From positions 1-64,000 of the forward strand of contig NW_027330882.1 in NCBI RefSeq assembly GCF_022965805.1: a stretch of DNA of 64,000 bases, written 5' to 3'. This DNA is from Primulina eburnea (Eukaryota; Streptophyta; Magnoliopsida; Lamiales; Gesneriaceae). The position numbers were made by a program, and so were the translations under genes. The notes beneath the pieces were generated by a model. It saw only the letters and a list, made by a program, of their open reading frames with translations, made no database searches and had not been told where the DNA came from. Below, piece by piece: positions 1-12,117 of this stretch (position 1 is its first letter; each line of letters starts with the position of its first letter).

Positions 1-249
1 CGCATGTTTGAATTTTGAGCCGTTGCAGCTCACTCCGAACTTGTTTTATGTGGAAAGACCAGTGCAAATTTTAGACAGGCAGAGAAAAAGCTTCGGAACA
101 AAATGGTCAAGCTAGTGAAAGTCAAATGGCTTAATCATTCGGAGGAAGAAGCTACAGTGGGAACCTGAGCCAGAAATGAGGAGTCGTTATCCCGAGTTAT
201 TCGGTGAGTTTTAATTTCGGGGACGAGATTCCTTTAAGGGGGGTAGAGT
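1..249 (+). pseudogene. 3' end of Ty3/gypsy pol (integrase tail, chromodomain-like), element A
   Basis: This is the last stretch of a gypsy polyprotein entering from the left edge of the window. In one frame or another it shows the integrase C-terminal tail with the chromodomain-like block VKVKWLNHSEEEAT, followed by a short acidic end and a stop. The reading frame is broken: the GEEAT/WEPEP junction carries an extra G near 161, and another frame change lies near 85. A purine-rich tract (AAGGGGGGTAGAG, 236-248) follows directly and serves as polypurine tract before the 3' LTR. The same family enters again at the right side of the window as element E. The protein is not functional as read here. 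Confidence 0.75.
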
Positions 250-3200
250 TGTAGAACACGAAAATCAGATTACGTATAAGCCATGCATAATTTATATTAT
301 TTAAATTAAAAATGAATTTTTATGAAAATATGAAGTGTTTTATTTATTTTTAAAAGTAGATGTTTAGTTTCACCTTTCAAGATAAATACGCGAGGCCGGA
401 CCGGAGTTTGGAGATTTGAGATAAGATTAATAATAAGACAAATATTCCTAAATTTAATTTAAGTCAAGAAATAATTTATTTGAAGAAAAAGAATATTTTA
501 AGATTTATTAAATTAATCGGAGTCAAATTAGTAAATAAATTCTATTAGGTTCAATATTTAATTAAAGTTTAAAGTAAAATGTGTAAACAATTGGGGATGA
601 ACTAATATAGGGTAAATATATTCAAGAAATTAAACATAGCATTTAAACATTTAAATTGAGGTCATGTATGCCATGCAAAAGTTCTAAGCAAGATGCTAAA
701 CTAAATTAATTTGTTAATGCATTAAAATAAATATAATGAAGGTTTAAAATCTTAAACAATTAAAATTCAAGGTTTAAATAAAATATACAATGCAAATTAA
801 TAATAATGACCAACATTTAAAATATTTCAAGGGTTGATAACTCTCCATTCAAACTATCTCTAATTACACTTCATGGTGTATTCATGTCCTATTCTAATTC
901 TCTAATTAGTAGGAAATTTAAATGCAATAAAGCACCTCATTTCTCCCCAACTAATTACCTAGCAAATGAATGAGACCATGCAGCAAAGAAATGAGAAAAA
1001 CCAACGACAATAAGGAGTGAAGGAGAAGTAATTCAAACCCATTCAAATTTACCACTAAATGTTTTTTTATAGTGCATTCATTTCCCACTTTTAAACTCCA
1101 TAATTAGGGGTAATACATGCATCATAATTCTCTTTGAAGCTCTTCAACCCCTTTATGCTAGCAAATAAACGTGAATAACAACAAGAATAAGAACAAGTAA
1201 TCGGCAGCAAGGGGAATCAAAAGCATTTCAAAATCCATTCCACCTCTTGACTTGTAACTCCCAAACTAAATGCATATTATAGCACCTTTAACATCTTATT
1301 TATCATTCACCTTCATCATCTACACTTCCTATACCCCCTTACCTTCAAAATACATCACCAAAATAGCAGCAAGGAATCGTGCACAGCAGCAGTAACAAAA
1401 GGAAGAAAACTCAACTCCGTTCCGCCGCTCGTATTAGTCGTTTTGATTTGTTTTCTTCAAAACAAATTTCAGGCATGTATATATTATTTATTTGCTCTTA
1501 AATCAAGCCATATTAGATATTTAAAACCATTATATATTCATGATATAAGCAGAAATTCGAAATTTGACAGCAAACATTCTGAAAATTTAACACAGCCTTC
1601 TCGGCCCTTGGTGTTCTACCTTACGGGTGAGTTGTTTTGATGAATCTAAGTGGTTGCTTCGGTCCAGGCACACAGGGCTGCTTCTAGGCGTGATTTAGAG
1701 TGTCTTAGGAAGTTATTGGGTCATTGGTTTCCATCCATACGCACACAAATGCAGAAATGACAGCAACTTTTATTTGAGTGCAGAATGAGACACGGTTTCT
1801 GCCATTGAGTTGTTTAAGTGGAGTGTTTGAACCTTGGCTGTCATAGGGACTGTAGCCATGGTTAGAACCCTCTCTTAACATGTCTAGGGTGTGACCAAAT
1901 CGTTATTTACAAGCTTGGTTCAAGGAGCCATCAGATTTTTACATCAACAATGCAAGAGTCATTCGGTTTTTCCCTTTTCAGATTCTGTGTGAGTGTGATT
2001 TCGATTTTTGTGTGTTGGATGAATTGTGGTTGGCTCCTAGACTGTGGCCATGGTTCTTACAACTCTCCATCATGTCTAAATTGAGTCATGGTTTCTCAAA
2101 TGGCCATTGGAACGATACAAGACAACAAAACAATGCAATACATCACACTATACATAAATTGGCTCTCTCGGTTTTGAGCTGTGATTGTCCTAGGTGTTAG
2201 TTCGGTTTGTGCCTAGATTTTAGCCCTTAGCCATGGTCCAAGCCATGCCTTAGGATGTTGGTAAGATTCCTTTGGCAGTGGTTCAAGCCCATAGTCATTT
2301 ATTTCAGGATTTTCACCACAAACAAGTAAACTGCTACTGCTGCACTTTTCCAGCAGCTTTGAGCTTCGGTTTTGGTGCTTGTTTGAGTTCTTGGTTGGCT
2401 TTTAGCACATGGCCTTGGACTGGACAGTACCTTAATGAGTTAAGATGGCCATGTTTTTGGCCGTTTGTGATTTGGTCGAGTTTAGAGGTCATACAAGAAT
2501 TTACGGTGAAAGGTGCCAAAATGACTCTCGAAAGAGTGTTTTATGTTTTTGGATTCCTTTCACCTATTTTCGTGTTTTGCAGTTCTTATGCATATTTTTA
2601 AGTATTTTTGGGGTAGTTTTAATCATGGTTAAACTTCGGTTTAATGTTGGTTCGGGTTGATACAATACCATGATTGAAAATCAAGTGGTTGGTCCTAATC
2701 GTCTCGTTTTTGGTTCTATTGTCAAGTTTAATTCAAGATAATATTATTTGCATGTGTCACATATTAGAATTAAGTCGCAGCAAGATTGGGAGCGATCCAA
2801 CTCATCCGGTAAAAATAAGTTTATAATTATATTACGTGCATAAAAATATAAAATGTTTATTTTGAGATATATGCTATATGTCTTGTGGCCACCATATGCT
2901 TATGGGTTTGGAAGTCGGTAGGCGCAACCGAGGACCTCTCCACCCGGTGACTTACGACCGGTTATGATTATGTATGGGTACGGATATCCAGTCCAAGGGC
3001 TGTGGTGATCTCTACCGCCCAGTATAGTGTGGTTTAGTCTGATCAGGCGCTTACGTTATGTTATGGGCCACTAGCTTAGAAACATTATCTCTACCAGAAA
3101 ATTATGATATGATATGACAGAGCTCTATTGAGCAAAGATTTTACGTATGATTTTCAGATATGCACGTAGTTATAATTATTCATGATACGTTTATCACCGA

Positions 3201-3603
3201 ACGCTTTATGATATGATATTTTTAAGTTGCATGCGATTTTATGATATATGTATTTGTTATTCACGATATATACATGTTGAGTCTTTAGACTCACTAGACT
3301 TGATTGTTGTAGATATTGATGAGGCCGAGACCGCGGGCGGAGACCAGTGAACGATCTTGGGACAGCAGTAGTAAACCCGAGGACCTCATGTTTTAGTTTA
3401 TGCACATGTTATCTTTCAAACTCGATTTTAATATGTTGAATTATTTTTAAATTGTTGTTTGAAATATTACGTTGACTTCCGCTGTTATTTTTAAAGTTTA
3501 AATTATTTACATGTTTATTTTATAAATGAGGCAAGTTATTTATTTATTTAGAAAAATTTTAATAATTCCACAAAATTATGAATACGAAATACGGGCTTTT
3601 ACA
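250..3603 (+). repeat. 3' LTR of gypsy element A (3.35 kb)
   Basis: The LTR starts TGTAGAACACG and ends GGGCTTTTACA, and it follows a polypurine tract. It matches, almost base for base, the interrupted LTR of element E (50815-53010 plus 61142-62294, about 3350 bp together). It contains the conserved hairpin TGAGTCTTTAGACTCA (3278-3293) and a GAGGCCGGACCGGAG block near 392, both shared with LTRs of the other gypsy families here. It is followed by ATGTT (3604-3608). The small ORFs inside it (e.g. 2272-2601) are not supported as genes. Confidence 0.85.
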
Positions 3604-4484
3604 ATGTTTCTATACACGATTAAACTAAAATCCTCAACCACAAATTCTAGTCTAACTTCCTCGATGTAGAAGAGAAACAAAAGTAATATGAAGGCCTAAA
3701 GCCAAGGAGAGACTGAAAAGAAATTTGGAAATCAACCAAAGCAAAACTCATCAAAAGGAAAAGGATTTGTGCACGGCAGACAGATAACCAACCATTTGAT
3801 TCGATAAATTTATGTTCTACATGAAACAGAAAAGTCATTTGGAATAAAACTAAATACCCAAAATCAAAGTAGAAAGATACAGCATAGAAAAAGGATTAAA
3901 TTTTAGGAAAATGCAGCAACGATTGCCAACAAGCAAGACCCTTTGGGGAATATGATAGATAGTAGTTCATGATACAAGAAACGTCAGTTGGGTTTAAATG
4001 CTCTAGCATTTGTTCATCAATTCGATTTCTTGAACCAAAGTTCGTCAAGTGGCAAGGATAAATGATGGAGAAAAGTATCATCCCCTAATTCCCATAAAAT
4101 TTATACAAAGATACAGCACTCACAATGATGGGATAGTATTGATCTCTGGGAAGAAATAGAAGCCCAGTAGAAAGTCCAGACAAGACAAAAAGGACACACG
4201 ACCATAAATATTTATCATGCACGCATAAATGGAATTATAACTAACTCACATAGCATGCGATTGATATTCCCAATTGGTATATATTTGTGACCAACAAATC
4301 CAAAAAGTTTTTGAAGAGAAAACTCGAACAATAGCAGGGAATACCAAAGAAGTAGAAATTGAAAACTAAATTCAATGAGAAAAATAAGATATTATGACAA
4401 TGCGCCAAATATCTCCATATTCAATCAACAAGTGGGGTATTGATAACTTAAAGGGGGTAAAGTATGGGTGGTGAAGAGACAAAA
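3604..4484 (-). other. UTP11 intron segment between two retrotransposons
   Basis: This 881-bp AT-rich stretch has no convincing ORF or repeat. It lies between element A's LTR and element D. Removing A/E and D puts it between UTP11 exon 7 (22519-22436) and exon 8 (about 50795-50697), so I read it as the original intron 7. The first five bases, ATGTT, are the target-site copy of element A. The last five, CAAAA, nearly match CAAAT after element D (22207-22211). Confidence 0.65.
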
Positions 4485-5943
4485 TGTCACGCCCCGAAAC
4501 TCGGGATTGACACCGGCGTCGTTTAACAATCACACAATTGAAAACAACAAGTCTTTGTAGCACAGTTTAAACCGAAACCAGTTTATATATCATAATCTCA
4601 AATGAAATAAGATTGTCTTTTCAACCCAAAATCACTAAACGACAGAGTTTACAATGCGGAAACGTAAGACTGAAATAAAATAACTTAAACTAAATTTCTT
4701 TAGCGTTCACTCATCCCCAGAATTGTTCGGACTCCTCATCCTCGAGTTCTTCTTCGGGCTTATCTGGGAAGGGTTGTAAGGGGGGTGAGTATTTGGGAAT
4801 ACTCAGCAAGTGGGGGAATATCGAGCACAATAAAAACAACATGCATAAGTTTCGAACATAAAACATGACTTGCATCAACTTTTTCGTACCACATGCATAA
4901 ACACTTACCAAGCACTGCGATTTATCTACCTTCTATGGTTTACTTACGTCAGTCCCTAATTTTTACTCCTCTAAATGGGCGAGGCCATATAGCGGTTATA
5001 TCCCCCACTGCGTAAGGATACGTCATGGTTGGGATTCCCACCCATATACGGTTGACTCCTCACAGTGCTTTTAAAAACCGTATGACAATACAAGAATGGG
5101 GTAGAAGAAAGATTGTACTCGACTATTTATTTTTCTTATAAAAACCAAAAACATGTATGCATAAATTCGAGATTTTCAAAGTTTAAAAAAAATAGCCCAC
5201 TTACAGTATTTATTTATGCTAGAAACGTAGGTGTTTTGCTTCGAGAATTGGATCGCTTCTTGCTCTTGCTTGGACAGGGCCTCGGCTTCGAATTTTGGTC
5301 TAACTTCGGGACGATTTTTGGGCAATATTTTGGCTAGGGAGAGTTGCTGAATTTCGAGAATTTCAGCTCTGAATTTTCGAGAATTTGGGTGAGTTGAGGA
5401 GTGGGAGTGATGGCATATTTATAGGTGAAGGGAGGGGAGCTAAATTAGGTACTCAAATCATACCAAAATCATGCCAAATCTCATAGGTTGACTCCAATAT
5501 TCCTTGCTCTTTTTCGAAAATTCAGCTACTAAAGTTGTGAGATTCATTCTTGATCTCAATACCCTCCACAATTTCGAAAATATGATGGCTATGGTAAGGA
5601 TTCTTTTCTTTGTGCACAAGTTTGATGGTTATTTATAATTTTCCTTGTATGCTTCCTTGTATCCATGTCTCACAACATCTAGGCATATATTTTAGGAGGA
5701 TTTTAGAAAATCCTATGCAATATTATGTTTAGATTCTTGAGTCTTGCGCAATCCTTCCATGATCTAGTATAATTCCCCACAATTTCGAAAATTACATGCA
5801 CAAACCTAGATTTTATTGTCTTGATAATAAAGATTCCCAATCAACTAAATTTTCAATATTCATATCTTATTCTAGTACAAAGATCCAAGGTCCTAATTTC
5901 CTTGCAAATAATTAATTATATGGGGAAAAACCCGGTTTTTACA
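4485..5943 (-). repeat. 3' LTR of element D
   Basis: On the minus strand it starts TGTAAAAACCGGG and ends GGGGCGTGACA. It follows the purine tract AAGGAGGGCGGGA (minus strand of 5944-5956). It matches 20750-22206 over its full length with scattered substitutions. Confidence 0.9.
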
Positions 5944-7045
5944 TCCCGCCCTCCTTATGAGAAGTTTCGTCCTCGAAACTTGAGTTGGCTTGGTCTGCAA
6001 ATAGGTAGGGATAATCCTTTCGCATCTTCTCTTCCATTTCCCAAGTTGCTTCTCGCTCAGTATGGTTAGACCACTGCACTTTGACGTAGGGAATGATGCG
6101 TCGTCTAAGGACTTGCTCCTTGGTGTCCACGATTCTGATAGGGACTTCTTCGTATTTCAGTTCTTCTCCCAAGTTCTCTTCGATCAAGAGTGGTTCTACT
6201 TCTAAAACGTGACTTGGGTCTGGAATGTACTTCCTCAGTTGAGACACGTGAAATACGTTGTGAATTCTTGACATGCTTGGTGGCAGTGCCAGTCTGCATG
6301 CTAGCGTGCCCACTCTTTCCAAGATTTCGAAGGGTCCAACATAATGAGGGTTCAGCTTCCCTGCTTTACTGAATCTGACAACTCCTCTCATAGGCGAGAC
6401 TTTCACATAAGCCTTCTCGCCCACATTGAACTCTACAGGCCTTCGTTTAAGATCTGCCCAGCTCTTCTATCGGTCTTGAGCTGCCTTGAGCTTTTCTCGG
6501 ACAATCTTGACCTTGTCTACTGTCACCTGTACTAGCTCGGGTCCCACCATGGCTTTCTCTCCCACTTCATCCCAGTAAAGTGGTGACCGACATTTCCTTC
6601 CATAAAGGGCTCCGTATGGAGCCATTCCGATGCTGCTGTGATAGCTGTTGTTGTATGCAAACTCAATTAAGGGTAGATGAGTGCTCCAGTTGCTACTGAA
6701 TTCAAGAGCGCACACTCGCAGCATATCTTCTAAGGTCTGTATGGTTCTCTCCGTTTGCCCATCGGTTTGAGGATGATAGGCCGTACTTAGGGTCACTTTC
6801 GTTCCCATGGCCTCTTGAAAGCTCTTCTAAAAACACGAGACGAACCTCGGATCTCTATCGGATTGAATGCTCACTGGCACTCCATGCAGCCTCACAATGT
6901 TGTCCATGTACAGAGAAGCCAACTTGTCGAGATTGTAATTCATGCGGACGGGTAGGAAGTGTGCAGTCTTTGTGAGTCTGTCCACGATCACCCATATACC
7001 GTCGTGGCTTTGCCTAGACTTTGGCAATCCTACCACAAAGTCCAT
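5944..7045 (-). pseudogene. Integrase core and chromodomain-like tail of element D
   Basis: This is the downstream part of the element D integrase. The core opens with MDFVVGLPKS and includes the first catalytic Asp (IVDRLTK), the second (SDRDPRF) and the Glu ([10 protein letters not shown]), together the expected DDE triad. The C-terminal part carries GPFEILERVG and the chromodomain-like motif VKVQWSNHTEREATWE, which directs some gypsy elements to heterochromatin. Three in-frame stops break it: one before the core (about 7058, CAG to TAG), one near 6824 (TGG to TAG) and one near 6467 (CAG to TAG). The end overlaps the polypurine tract and the first bases of the LTR, as usual in this group. 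Confidence 0.85.
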
Positions 7046-7063
7046 GGAAATATGTTCCCATTT

Positions 7064-8893
7064 CTACTCGGGAATTTCTAGAGGTTGCAGTAATCCTCCA
7101 GGTCGCTGGTGTTCTGCTTTGACCTGCTGGCATACCTGACATCTGGAGACGAATTCAGCTACATCTCTTTTCATGCCATTCCACCAGAAACTATTCTTGA
7201 GATCCCTGTACATTTTCGTACTGCCTGGATGGACTGAGAATTTTGACTTGTGCGCCTCTGCCATTATCTCTTGGTGAAGGTTGTCACTGCCGGGCACCCA
7301 CAGTCGTCCCTTCATCCACAAGACTCCCTTGTCGTCAATCTGATGATCATGAGACTTCCCTTCTCTGACTTGCTCCTTAAGTTTAGTCAGTGCTGGGTCT
7401 CGATCTTGGTTTAACTTGACGGTCTCCTGCAGACATGGCTGGGCCGAGAGAGAAGCTAGAGTTACCTTGCCTGGGCCTTTCCGACTTAGCGCATCAGCCA
7501 CTTTGTTTGCTTTACCCGGATGGTAGCTTATGGTCAAGTCATAGTCCTTCAGAAGTTCGATCCATCGCCTTTGCCTCATGTTAAGTTCCTTCTGGGTGAA
7601 CAAGTACTTGAGGCTCTGATGGTCTGTGAAGATTTCACATTTAGCACCATAGAGGTAGTGCCTCCAAATCTTTAAGGCGAAGACAACCGCTGCTAGTTCC
7701 AGGTCATGAGTAGGGTAGTTCTGCTCGTGCGGTTTCAACTGCCTTGATGCGTAGGCGATCACTCTTCCTTCCTGCATGAGTACGCATCCTAAACCATCCT
7801 TAGAGGCGTCACTGTAGATAGTGAAATCTTTATCCTCTGCGGGTAGGATCAATACGGGTGTGGATGCGAGTTTCTCTTTCAATGTCTGAAAACTCTTCTC
7901 ACAATCCTCATTCCAGATGAACTTAGAATTTTTCTGTGTTAGTTTCGTCAGTGGTATGGCTATCAAGGAAAACCCTTCGACAAACTTCCGGTAGTAACCT
8001 GCCAATCCTAGAAAGCTTCTGATATCGGTGGCGTTCCTAGGTTCCGGCCACTCTGTAATTGCCTCTACTTTTCTTCGATCCACTGATACTCCTGTTCTCG
8101 AGATCACGTGTCCTAGAAATGACACACTCCTTAGCCATAATTCACACTTGCTAAACTTAGCATAGAGCTTATTCTCTCTTAAAATTTGCAGAGCAAGGTT
8201 AAGGTGCTCTTCGTGGCTCGTCTCGTTAGGGGAATATACAAGAATATCGTCGATGAACACTACTATGAACTGATCAAAAAAGGGCTTGAATACTCTGTTC
8301 ATAAGGTCCATGAATGCTGTCGGTGCGTTGGTCAGACTAAAGGGCATCACTGTGAATTCATAGTGCCCGTATCTGGTTCGAAAGGCTGTCTTGGGAATGT
8401 CTTTAGCCCTGACCTTCAATTGGTGATATCCTGTCCTGAGATCCAGTTTAGAAAAGACGGCGGCTCCTTTAAGCTGATCGAACAGATAGTCTATCCGAGG
8501 TACAGGGTACCTGTTCTTGATTGTGATCTTGTTCAATTCTCTGTAGTCGATGCACAATCTCATACTCCCGTCTTTTTTTTTCACGAAGAGTATTGGAGCT
8601 CCTCATGGGGACACACTCGGTCGAATTTGCCTCTTATCTAGCAATTCTTGGAGCTGTTCCTTTAGCTCCTTGAGTTCGGCTGGTGCCATTCTGTAAGGTG
8701 CTTTAGAGATTGGTGTCGCACCGGGAACCAGGTTGATCTCGAACTCCACTTCGCGGTTCGGGACCGTCCCTGAGAGTTTTTCTGGAAAAACATCTGGGAA
8801 ATCTCTCACTACCGGGATGTCCTCCAGTTTCAGCTCGACTTCTTCTTTTGCCTCACTGACCATTGCTAGGTAGATGTCTTCTCCGGATTTCAT
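7064..8893 (-). pseudogene. Reverse transcriptase, RNase H and integrase zinc finger of element D
   Basis: The ORF at 8893-8603 is the protease-RT linker (PVVRDFPDVFP, then APYRMAPAEL). After one stop, where the Trp of the SPWGAP motif has become TGA (about 8602), the 506-residue frame 8584-7064 continues. It contains RT motifs ([19 protein letters not shown], the polymerase signature FIDDILVYS), RNase H ([34 protein letters not shown]) and the integrase HHCC zinc finger ([10 protein letters not shown] ... CQVCQQ). Length and order match a plant gypsy pol. It is well preserved apart from nonsense changes, so the copy is old but not ancient. Confidence 0.9.
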
Positions 8894-8995
8894 GGCTTTT
8901 CAAGCTTGAGATGCGGACAATAATTATTTCCGTCCCTTGGATTTACCGTGAAACACGACTTCTTCCTGATTTGGGGTTCGGAGTTTGAATTCCTT

Positions 8996-11900
8996 TGTAA
9001 AGGCCCGAAAATTCGTGTTTGAAAATTTGCGGAAAAATTTGAGAATTTTCTCTTTAAATAAATAAAAGGCCTCATTCATTTATTAATTTGATAAATAAAG
9101 TTTAATGTTCAAAATGGCAGCGGAAGTATTTAATGTTTTCAAAATAACCGTAAAAAAATAATCCAACGAAAGATAAAAATATTTGATCATAAAATAATAA
9201 ATACTGAAAAATTATGTCCTCGGGTTCCACTACCGCCGACTCGAGCTGGCTCACTGGTCCCCGCCCTCGGTCCTGACATCATCAGTACCTAACACAATCA
9301 AGTCTAGTGAGTCTAAAGACTCAACATGCATATATCGTAAATAACGAGTAAATAAATAATAAAGTCGCATGCAAGTGAAAATATCCTGTAATGGTTTGTA
9401 ACGTAAAATATCATTTCAATGGTAATTATTGTACGTGCATAACTGAACTGAAAATATCATCGTAAAAATGTTTGCTCCTTGGAGCCCTATAATGAAATAA
9501 CTTGTAATGATTTTCTTGGTGAGATTATGGTCTATGCAAGTGGTCCCTGAACTGAACTGACCGGTAACTGACGACCGGAGCCGGTAACTGACGACTGGGG
9601 GAAACTGACCGGTAACTAGCACCGGGTGAAACTAACCGGTAACTGACGACCGGACCGGTAACTGACGACCGAGAACTGAACTGACCGGTAACTGGCGACC
9701 GGGTGAAATAATAATCCCAAGATAGTAAAGTGACCCCAAGCAATATCGCATAAATCTCAAAATGAATATTTCGCACGTGATATAATTAAATAACATCATT
9801 AAATATGAATAATTTCGATCTTCTTGCATTAAAATCATGTACTTGCGATATTTAAAAATACCTATATGACTTGATTGAAGAGTGAAAGAAGATATAAACA
9901 TGCCTTGGTTTGTTTTGACAGAAAACAAACGAAATAACGACACGACGCGGCGGAGACGGAGTGCTCTTCACTTTCTTACTTTTTCTCTCTCTTAATTCCT
10001 TTAAACCAAGCATGCACCATAATTATTATAATAGCGTAAAAATCGTAAACGTGATGCATGAACATTTAAAAATATCATGATTTGTGCTCAGGGCGCTGCC
10101 ACGACCAAAATCTCACCCCGGGTGTAAAATGACCATTTTACCCCTGGAAACCCAAAAATTTCCGTTTCAACCCTGGACCTCTAAAATTGACCCGAAGCTT
10201 ACCAAACTCCGTAAAATTTCCCAAAACATATTTAAAAATATTCCTAAACGTAATTTCGAGCCAAAAATACAACTGAACCGATTCGTTTTAAAAACTTAGA
10301 TCGGGGTCCCGGTTTTAACCCGAATCGACTCGAAATTCAACCAAATTTTTCCCAACTTTTAACACACCTTATAAACATCTAAAATACCCTAAAACCATTA
10401 AAATTAGACCTTAAAACTTTCTAACAAATCCCTAAACGGCTGCTGGAAAAATCCAGCAAGTTACCAACCGTAACCCGAGTGCACCGAATTCACGTTCTAA
10501 CCTTCCTAGACAAAACCATCGAGGACCAGCCACGATTCGACCTCGCCTAGGCCTCCCTAGGAACTACTGGACTCACTTGAAATGAACCTACAGCCCCATG
10601 CAAACCCTCAACCCTCGCACACTCCAAGACACACAAGGAAGCACCCCTCGGCCACTAGCCCTCACTCGACGCCAACGCTTAGACCACCACTAGGATACGA
10701 CCAGCTGCTGTTGAGCCCTTCTTGGCCACGCCTCAACCCCCTCAAGGGCTGCACCGTGTTTTGTTTAGGCTCTCCTACAGCTGGAACTCTTCCCACCACC
10801 CCGATCAAGCCGCAACGACCAAAATGAAACAAACTCGATCGGATATTCCCACAACTCATGCAACCTTCGACTCCAGCACTATTTTCCTTAACCCATCACA
10901 GCAATAAACCTCTTCACAATGACCCTTATCAGCAGAACACGGCAGCCCTTTGCACTAAGCAAGAAAAGCGTGAGTTTCATGCACAATAAATCAAGATTCA
11001 CATCAAACTTTGCTCAAAAACATAAACACCATGTAGATCGATAAATTTATAAACAAATACATGATTTTTAGCATATTAATGGAGTGAGTGATGATAAAAC
11101 GAAAATACAAGCGTGCCTTTGCGTTTATACGCTCGAAAGCTAGAAGAACCGCGCGAAGGGGAGGCACCGGAGGAGCTAGGGACGACCTTGCTTGCAAGAA
11201 AACTAAGGGGCCGAAGCTTGCTTATGGAATGGGAGAAAAAAATGCTGCTGAAAAACGTGGGGAGTGGCTGCTAAAAAGTGGAGTGGGCGGATGCCAAATG
11301 GAGGTAGGGAGATTAGGGTCTTAATGATAGGTTTAGATATAATATAATTAGTATAATGGACCTTTAATTAAAATTAATGATGTTAAGTTGAATTTTAGGC
11401 CCATTATGCATAAAATAATCCCATTAAGCCCAAAAACACTCTCAAAAATATTTTGTTTAGGTACATTTTTTGAAAATATTTCCCGAGCCCACAAAAAGTC
11501 TCTCGTTTCGTTAAAATTTGCGTACCAATGAAAAATATGCTCTAGCGGGTAAAAATACCCAACAAATCTCATTTATTGAAAAAATACATTTAAAACATCT
11601 TATAATAATTAATAAAAATTAATCATGTAATTAAAATAATTTTCTTGAAAATTTCCCCGTCTCCGTTCCTCGTTCGAGCGTGAAATGCGTCTAGAAACAC
11701 TAATGCATGAACTTCTAAAATTTCATGAAATAAATCCTATCATGCATGAATTATGCATAAAATGGATAAAAATAATTAAACATAAATTAATGAAAGGAAC
11801 ATGCATTTAATGCTTTAAAAACAATTAAATAAAATACCAAAGAAGTTTAATAACTTGTATGCATGTCAACTTTTTAAAATATATTTACTAACATGCTAAA

Positions 11901-12117
11901 TTAACACTTCTTAAATAAGTCTTTATTAACTTATCTCAATACTCCATCTCCAGTCCGGCCTCACTTATTTTATTGAAAAGATAACAATTAAACTACCGCG
12001 TAAAATAAATAAATTTAAAGAAAAGAATTTGAATACTCATACAATAAAAATCATTTTAAATTTAAATACTAGAATTATGCATGGCTTAAATACGTGGTTT
12101 AATTTGCGGGTTCTACA
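8996..12117 (-). repeat. 3' LTR of element C
   Basis: On the minus strand it starts TGTAGAACCCGC and ends GGGCCTTTACA. It matches 14792-17906 closely. It carries a CCGGTAACTGACGACCGG-type minisatellite (9561-9709) and the hairpin TGAGTCTAAAGACTCA (9308-9323). Small ORFs inside it have counterparts in the other LTR only because the LTRs are copies. Confidence 0.9.
9561..9709. repeat. Minisatellite of CCGGTAACTGRCGACCGG units in LTR
   Basis: There are at least five imperfect copies of an 18-bp, nearly self-complementary unit (CCGGTAACTGACGACCGG and variants), separated by short spacers such as GAACTGAACTGA. The second LTR of C has a shorter version with a different unit count (15355-15498), so the array changes length. 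Confidence 0.8.

Noticed and set aside
2272..2601. 109-residue ORF in element A's LTR
   Set aside because: The matching region in element E's LTR is not open over the same span; low-complexity composition typical of LTR ORFs.
8186..8641. 151-residue plus-strand ORF opposite RT of element D, and similar ORFs at 55627-55992 and 56378-56704
   Set aside because: Antisense shadows of conserved pol frames.
9525..9776. Repeat-rich ORFs with SVTGQ/SYRS motifs (also 15253-15555)
   Set aside because: They are translations of the LTR minisatellite; all frames of such an array stay open.
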